Source: Gammaproteobacteria bacterium (GTDB taxonomy: Bacteria > Pseudomonadota > Gammaproteobacteria > Steroidobacterales > Steroidobacteraceae). Taken from it: 10,165 nucleotides of DNA. The position numbers and the translations under genes are program-made. Where the stretch lies: contig JASHUC010000310.1 in the NCBI GenBank assembly GCA_030040235.1, positions 1 through 10,165 of the forward strand, read 5' to 3'. Of this stretch, positions 6,385 through 10,165 are shown one piece after another (the first letter of the stretch is position 1; each line of letters opens with the position of its first letter). Below the pieces are notes generated by a model. The model was given only the letters and a program-made list of their open reading frames with translations, searched no databases and was not told the DNA's origin.

Positions 6385-7403
6385 GAAACGCGGTTCGCGG
6401 GCTGCGGGGATCGTTCGCGCCGAGCCTGACCGCTCTGGTGCTGGTCCTCGCTGGCGCTCCGGCCCTTGCGCAGTCGGTCAGCTTCTCGCCGACGACGTTG
6501 TCATTCTCACCCGCCGGGCCCTACTCGGTTCCCCGGGACGCCGCCGTCGGGAGCCAGGTGGCGACGAGCCAGGCCACCGCCACCGCGAGCAGGGTCAACT
6601 GTGCGTTGATCGAGACGGCCACGGTCAATGGGACGGAGATCGCCGCCGGAAGCGGTATCTATCAAACCAGTGTGAGCGGGATTGGAGTCAGCTTCTATGT
6701 CGTGAATGGCGGAAGCGAAACCCTCATCACGTCCACCAACGGAGGCTATGTCTCCGGAACGATCAGCGCACCCGGCAGCGGTGCGCTTCCCGGCGTTCAG
6801 GCGAACCTCGTTGTGACCGGACAGGTCGTCTCCGGCTATTCACTGTCGAGCCTGCCGAGTGTGACGATCACGTTCACCCCGACGGGGAGCTGCACCTGGA
6901 CGACGGGAATCACGAATACGCTCGCGACCAATGCCAGCAACAGTGCGGTCGTACCGATCACCTGCACCGTGACGACCCCCAGCGTGAGTGTGAGTCTGCC
7001 GACCGTGTCGCTCGGGGCGCTGAGCTCGGTGGGCAGCACGGCCGGGGATACCAGCTTTCCCATCGGCTTGAGCTGCGCCTCGGGCGCGAACGTCTACATC
7101 ACGTTGAGCGATGTCACGACGCCCGCCAACACCTCGACGCTGCTCACGCTGGATGCGAGCTCAACCGCGCAGGGCATCAAATTGAGAATTCTCAACGGCA
7201 GCGGGCCGGTGGCGTTCGGACCCGATTCGCCGGTGGCGGGCACCACTCACCAATGGCTGGTCGGCCCCTCGAGCGGCGTCAACGGCGTGCCGCTCACGGT
7301 GGAATATTATCGCGACGACACCAACCCCTCGGGCAGCGCACCGGCCGCGCTGGCCGCGGGCAGCGTCCACGCGCAGGCCACCTTCACGATGAGCTATCAA
7401 TGA
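6381..7403 (+). CDS. Two-domain fimbrial tip adhesin (MrkD/FimH-like architecture)
   Basis: This 340-residue protein is last in the operon. Its GTG start overlaps the usher stop by 4 bp (GTGA), which fits translational coupling. The signal peptide (three Arg in the n-region, then LTALVLVLAGAPALA) is cleaved after A30. The C-terminal domain, from about 192 (ITCTVTTPSVSVSLPTVSLG) to the end, is a pilin fold with C195 and C232, DTSFPIGLSC, PLTVEYY and a terminal beta-zipper ATFTMSYQ. The N-terminal domain (31-190) has its own cysteines C74 and C171. It shows the MrkD-like patterns VPRDAAVGSQVAT and SGIYQTSVSGIGVSFYV. Two domains and about twice the pilin length argue for a tip adhesin rather than a second shaft subunit. 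The ligand cannot be told from sequence. Confidence 0.85.
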   Translation: MRNAVRGLRGSFAPSLTALVLVLAGAPALAQSVSFSPTTLSFSPAGPYSVPRDAAVGSQVATSQATATASRVNCALIETATVNGTEIAAGSGIYQTSVSGIGVSFYVVNGGSETLITSTNGGYVSGTISAPGSGALPGVQANLVVTGQVVSGYSLSSLPSVTITFTPTGSCTWTTGITNTLATNASNSAVVPITCTVTTPSVSVSLPTVSLGALSSVGSTAGDTSFPIGLSCASGANVYITLSDVTTPANTSTLLTLDASSTAQGIKLRILNGSGPVAFGPDSPVAGTTHQWLVGPSSGVNGVPLTVEYYRDDTNPSGSAPAALAAGSVHAQATFTMSYQ

Positions 7404-7470
7404 CGGCGGACGCGCGGCGCGCTGATAAGATGAGCGCCCATCCGGTGAACGCCACGCGAGCCTCGAGTCC

Positions 7471-8463
7471 ATGGACTTACTGCGCGATGCTCCGAACTTC
7501 TTCTCCGGTCCGTACATCGATCGGCGTTCCGAAACGCGCGAGGCGGCCTCGTGGCTCGCCGATGCGCTTGCCGATCCTGCCACACGCTATCTGGTCGCCT
7601 CGGGAACCGCGCAGCTGATGCAGAGCGGCGGGGCGACCGCGGGCTCTCACCCGCGCATCGCCTTCCTGCGCGGCGATCATCCGCTCGTTGCGAGCGCGAC
7701 GCTCGGCGCGCGCGATGCGGGCAAGCTGGTGCTGCTCGGCTGGTTCCGCGAGGCGCGCTGCGTGCTCGTGGACCTCGGCGCCCAGGACGGGGCGCAGCCC
7801 GGCCCGCCGGGCGCGGCCGCGCTGCCTCCCGGCACGAGCTTCGAGGAGCTCCGGCCGCTTTCGAGCCGGCTGCCGCCCGATGAGGCGGCGCTGCTCGCGT
7901 ATGCGCGGGCGGTCTCGATCTGGCGGCTGCGCCATCGATTCTGTGGCATCTGCGGGTCGCCGACGCGCCCTGAGCGTGCGGGTCATCTCATGCGCTGCTC
8001 GAACCCGAAGTGCGGGCACGAGTTCTTCCCGCGCATCGATCCGGCCATCATCGTGCTCGTGACCGACGGGGAGCGGGCGTTGCTCGGGCGGCAGCCCTCG
8101 TGGCCCGCCGGCCGCTATTCGACGATCGCCGGCTTCGTCGAGCCGGGCGAGAGCCTCGAGGATGCGGTCGCGCGCGAGGTACGCGAGGAAACCGGGGTCG
8201 AGGTCACGCGGGTGGACTACCACTCCTCGCAGCCCTGGCCGTTCCCCTCCTCCTTGATGCTCGGGTTCCATGCACTCGCCGAGGCGCACGCGACCGTCCG
8301 CGTCAACGGCGAGCTCGACGATGCGCGCTGGTTCACGCGCGAGGAGATCGCCTCGGGCACGCCGCTCCTGCCTCCGCCGCACGCGATTTCCTTCCGCCTC
8401 ATCGCCGCCTGGTTCGATCCGAAGTCGAAGGTCCCGCTCGCCGCGCTTCGCGCCACCGGGTGA
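7471..8463 (+). CDS. nudC: NAD(H) pyrophosphatase / NAD-cap RNA decapping enzyme NudC
   Basis: NudC hydrolyses NAD(H) to NMN(H) and AMP and in E. coli removes NAD caps from RNA. The 330-residue protein has all the family parts in order: a variable N-terminal domain (about 1-130), a four-cysteine zinc ribbon (C158, C161, C176, C181 in FCGICG...MRCSNPKCG), then FFPRIDPAIIVLV. The Nudix box is complete at G221-V243 (GFVEPGE...REVREETGV, with E239/E240). The NudC-specific SQPWPFPSS block follows at about 253-261. It is longer than E. coli NudC (257 residues) because of the N-terminal domain, as in many proteobacteria. ATG 7471 is the only suitable start in frame and has a weak ribosome binding site. 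It lies 67 nt after the adhesin with no terminator seen between, and 9 nt before the TANGO2-family gene. Confidence 0.95.
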   Translation: MDLLRDAPNFFSGPYIDRRSETREAASWLADALADPATRYLVASGTAQLMQSGGATAGSHPRIAFLRGDHPLVASATLGARDAGKLVLLGWFREARCVLVDLGAQDGAQPGPPGAAALPPGTSFEELRPLSSRLPPDEAALLAYARAVSIWRLRHRFCGICGSPTRPERAGHLMRCSNPKCGHEFFPRIDPAIIVLVTDGERALLGRQPSWPAGRYSTIAGFVEPGESLEDAVAREVREETGVEVTRVDYHSSQPWPFPSSLMLGFHALAEAHATVRVNGELDDARWFTREEIASGTPLLPPPHAISFRLIAAWFDPKSKVPLAALRATG

Positions 8464-8472
8464 GCCTCGGGC

Positions 8473-9270
8473 GTGTGCCTTCTCGTCCTCGCGTGGCAGG
8501 CCCATCGGCGCTACCGGCTGATCGTCGCGGCCAACCGCGACGAGTTTCACGCGCGCCCCGCGGCGGCGCTCGCGAGATGGCCGGCCGGCGAGGGAGGAGT
8601 CTCGGCCGGGATCCTCGCCGGCAAGGACCTGCAAGCCGGCGGCGCCTGGCTCGCGATCGATGCCGCGCGCCGCTTCGCGGTCGTGACCAACTACCGTGAT
8701 CTGCAGCGCTCGGCGCCCGGCGCGCCCTCGCGGGGGGAGCTCATTCTGCGCTACCTGTCGCAAGGCGAGGGCGCACGGCAGTTTCTCGCGGGACTCGAGC
8801 CCGCCGCCGGGCCGTATGCGGGCTTCAATCTCCTCACGAGCGATGCCGATGCGCTCTGGTATGCCTCGAACCGCGCGCGCCCCTTCGCACGCGAGCTCCC
8901 GCCGGGGGTGTATGGGCTGAGCAACCACCTCCTCGACACCCCATGGCCCAAGCTCGCGCGGGTGCGCGAGTCCTTTCGCACCTGGCTCGATGCGACCCCG
9001 GATCCGGATCCGGGCGAGCTCCTGCGCATGCTCGCCGACCGCCGCCCCGCTGCCGCGCACGAGAGGCTTCCCGAGACCGGTCTCTCGAGCGAGTGGGAAC
9101 GCCTGCTCTCCTCGCCCTTCGTGCTGCATCCGGATTACGGCACGCGTTGCTCGACGGTGCTGCTGCTCGAGCCGAGCGGCGCGCTCCAGATGCGCGAGCG
9201 GCGCTTCGCGCCCACCGGCGAGGTGAGCGGGGACACCGAGGTGCGCCTCGAACCCGGAGAGTGGCCGTGA
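8473..9270 (+). CDS. NRDE/TANGO2-family protein
   Basis: This 265-residue cytosolic protein matches the NRDE family, the bacterial relatives of human TANGO2. The start codon GTG is followed by Cys (MCLLVLAW), giving the conserved C2. The name-giving motif N21-R-D-E24 sits in LIVAANRDEFHARP. Further family marks are GGAWLAI, VVTNYRD, SRGELI, YAGFNLL, GVYGLSNHLLDTPWPKL and, near the end, YGTRCSTVLL. The family is linked to heme handling (HRG-9/TANGO2 studies) and has an Ntn-hydrolase-like fold. No enzymatic reaction can be assigned here. It starts 9 nt after nudC, so the two are probably cotranscribed. Its upstream bases lack an evident Shine-Dalgarno sequence, suggesting coupling to nudC. Confidence 0.92.
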   Translation: MCLLVLAWQAHRRYRLIVAANRDEFHARPAAALARWPAGEGGVSAGILAGKDLQAGGAWLAIDAARRFAVVTNYRDLQRSAPGAPSRGELILRYLSQGEGARQFLAGLEPAAGPYAGFNLLTSDADALWYASNRARPFARELPPGVYGLSNHLLDTPWPKLARVRESFRTWLDATPDPDPGELLRMLADRRPAAAHERLPETGLSSEWERLLSSPFVLHPDYGTRCSTVLLLEPSGALQMRERRFAPTGEVSGDTEVRLEPGEWP

Positions 9271-9299
9271 ACCGCGGCGCGGCGATTTCCGGCCCGGTC

Positions 9300-9313
9300 G
9301 CCCGGTGCCGGGC
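9300..9313 (+). terminator. Short GC hairpin between the TANGO2-family gene and argR
   Basis: GCCCGG (9300-9305) and CCGGGC (9308-9313) are reverse complements around TG. The stem is short, the loop is tight and only three T residues follow some distance downstream. It may weakly end the nudC operon, but it may equally be chance in GC-rich DNA. Confidence 0.2.
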
Positions 9314-9322
9314 ACGGCGCGT

Positions 9323-9352
9323 TTGACGCCGCGGATCGTCCTGCATTAATAT
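9323..9352 (+). promoter_or_regulatory. Predicted sigma70-type promoter of argR-argG
   Basis: TTGACG (9323-9328) and TAATAT (9347-9352) are separated by 18 bp. Each is close to the consensus and both stand out in very GC-rich surroundings. Transcription would start near 9359. The -10 lies inside the first ARG box. Confidence 0.65.
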
Positions 9353-9357
9353 GCGCG
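9340..9357 (+). promoter_or_regulatory. ARG box 1 (ArgR operator half-pair)
   Basis: The core TGCAT-TAAT-ATGCG (9342-9355) has the 5-4-5 ARG-box layout, with an AT centre and 4 of 5 arm positions pairing. It overlaps the predicted -10. ArgR hexamers bind paired 18-bp boxes in gammaproteobacteria. Confidence 0.65.
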
Positions 9358-9360
9358 ACT

Positions 9361-9378
9361 CGCGCAAATTTATGCGCG
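9361..9378 (+). promoter_or_regulatory. ARG box 2 (ArgR operator half-pair)
   Basis: The core CGCAA-ATTT-ATGCG (9363-9376) has the same 5-4-5 layout, with 4 of 5 arm positions pairing. Its centre is 21 bp from that of box 1, leaving 3 bp between the 18-bp boxes, the spacing known for E. coli ARG-box pairs. It covers the start-site region of the predicted promoter. Confidence 0.62.
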
Positions 9379-9397
9379 GCATCCGAATGGCGAGCCC

Positions 9398-9850
9398 GTG
9401 CTGCACGATCATCAGCAACTCGAGCGCCGCAGCGCGATCGTCGAGATCCTGCGCCGGGGCCTGGTGCGCCGGCAGAGCGAGCTCGTGAGCCTGCTGCGCC
9501 GGGAGGGTTACGAGGTGACGCAGTCCTCCGTGAGCCGCGACCTGCGTGATCTCGGGGTGCTCAAGGCGCGCGGCCGCTACGCGCTGCCCCCCGACGAGAT
9601 CACCCGAGCGAACGGGGACTTCGATACGCTCGCGCAATTCGTGCGCCAGATCCGCACCGCCGGGCCCTGCGTCACGGTCGTGCGTACGACGATCGGGGCC
9701 GCGCAGAGCGTTGCGGTCGCGATCGACAAGGCGCAATGGCCGGAGGTCGTCGGCACGCTCTCGGGCGACGACACCATCTTCATCGCGACCGAGCGCCAGA
9801 GCGCACAGTCGAAGATCATCGAGCGGCTGCGCTCGCTGTTTGGCATCTGA
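9398..9850 (+). CDS. argR: Arginine repressor ArgR
   Basis: This 150-residue arginine-dependent repressor controls arginine biosynthesis and is hexameric when arginine is bound. The N-terminal winged helix (about 8-65) contains RRQSELVSLLRREGYEVTQS and the recognition segment SSVSRDLRDLGVLKARG. The C-terminal oligomerisation and arginine-binding domain (about 76-150) includes GAAQSVAVAID and GTLSGDDTIFIAT, where D124/D125 correspond to the arginine-contacting acidic pair. Length is normal. GTG 9398 is the only start available in frame, since TAA at 9347 closes the frame upstream. The ribosome binding site is weak (GCGAG). Tandem ARG boxes over its promoter indicate autorepression. The argG ATG follows the stop by 7 nt, so the two genes form one operon. 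Confidence 0.95.
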   Translation: MLHDHQQLERRSAIVEILRRGLVRRQSELVSLLRREGYEVTQSSVSRDLRDLGVLKARGRYALPPDEITRANGDFDTLAQFVRQIRTAGPCVTVVRTTIGAAQSVAVAIDKAQWPEVVGTLSGDDTIFIATERQSAQSKIIERLRSLFGI

Positions 9851-9857
9851 GCCGCCC

Positions 9858-10165
9858 ATGCAACGCGCAACCGACGGCGCAACGCCGATCGTGCTCGCCT
9901 ATTCGGGCGGCCTCGATACTTCCTTTCTCGTGCCCTGGCTCGCCGAGCATCACGGCCGGCCGGTGATGACGGTCACGGTGAACACCGGCGGCATCGATGC
10001 GGCCGCGGCGCGCACCCTCGGCGAGCGCGCACACGAGCTCGGAGCGGTGGCGCATCACCTCCTCGATGCGCGCGCCGATTACTTCGAGCAGGTGCTCAAG
10101 TTCCTCGTGATGGGCAACGTGCGCCGCGGACAGCTCTATCCGCTGTGCGTCGGGGCCGAGCGGGT
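9858..10165 (+). CDS. argG: Argininosuccinate synthase ArgG, N-terminal part (3' partial)
   Basis: ArgG joins citrulline and aspartate using ATP to give argininosuccinate, the second-last step of arginine synthesis. The visible 102 codons begin MQRATDGATPIVLAYSGGLD. The ATP-binding PP-loop is SGGLDTS at residues 16-22, followed by VTVNTGGID and the conserved MGNVRRGQLYPLCVGAER near the right edge. The frame is open to the last base, so the gene continues outside the window; the family is usually about 400 residues. The ATG is 7 nt after argR, and no strong Shine-Dalgarno sequence is visible, which fits coupling to argR. The ARG boxes upstream of argR should control it as well. Some Xanthomonas relatives make arginine by an acetylated route, and whether this one does cannot be seen here. 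Confidence 0.95.
   Translation, partial: MQRATDGATPIVLAYSGGLDTSFLVPWLAEHHGRPVMTVTVNTGGIDAAAARTLGERAHELGAVAHHLLDARADYFEQVLKFLVMGNVRRGQLYPLCVGAER

Noticed and set aside
7404..7470. Small GC palindrome and a TAAGAT box (7426-7431) before nudC as terminator or promoter
   Set aside because: The palindrome has a tiny stem and no T-run, and there is no -35 at suitable distance from TAAGAT.
7477..9315. A 612-codon open frame on the minus strand opposite nudC and the TANGO2-family gene
   Set aside because: The plus strand encodes two clear protein families here with complete motifs. The minus frame is Arg/Ala/Glu/Gly-rich, without any recognisable domain, as expected for antisense frames in 70% GC DNA.

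Overview
This window looks like a chromosomal segment of a high-GC gammaproteobacterium. The argR-argG pair, NudC and the NRDE/TANGO2 protein all read like members of the Xanthomonadales/Nevskiales/Steroidobacter neighbourhood. That placement is an impression from family resemblance, not a search result. No tRNA, rRNA, CRISPR array, insertion sequence or intact mobile element was seen.

Layout from left to right. (1) Bases 1-204 hold the C-terminal end of an uncharacterised protein on the + strand. (2) Bases 244-1995, on the - strand, hold a compact arsenic-resistance operon arsR-arsC-aquaporin. A near-palindromic ArsR operator sits inside the promoter. No ArsB or Acr3 pump is present, so the aquaporin is the likely arsenite exit. 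Its 3' end runs into the frameshifted remnant of a PIN-domain (VapC-like) gene at about 227-407. (3) Bases 2041-2278 are an intergenic stretch with no recognised gene. (4) Bases 2279-7403 are a complete minimal chaperone-usher fimbrial operon on the + strand: major pilin, a strong intercistronic hairpin, PapD-like chaperone, outer-membrane usher and two-domain tip adhesin. (5) Bases 7471-9270 hold nudC (NAD(H) pyrophosphatase) and an NRDE/TANGO2-family gene, closely spaced. (6) From about 9320 to the window end lies the arginine control locus: a sigma70-like promoter, two ARG boxes 21 bp centre to centre, argR, and 7 nt later the start of argG, which runs off the right edge.

How the parts work together. 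ArsC reduces arsenate to arsenite, the channel lets arsenite leave down its gradient, and ArsR keeps the operon off until arsenite binds its C-terminal cysteines. In the fimbrial operon the chaperone carries subunits to the usher, the usher secretes and assembles them, the adhesin probably caps the tip and the pilin forms the shaft. The hairpin after the pilin gene probably raises pilin mRNA over the assembly genes. ArgR with arginine should repress its own gene and argG through the tandem ARG boxes.

Hand-counted 60-base lines give about 57% GC in the ars operon (1141-1200), 63% and 50% in the fimbrial operon (2701-2760, 6661-6720), and 70% in nudC and the TANGO2 gene (8161-8220, 8881-8940). 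This fits an accessory left part next to a conserved right part.
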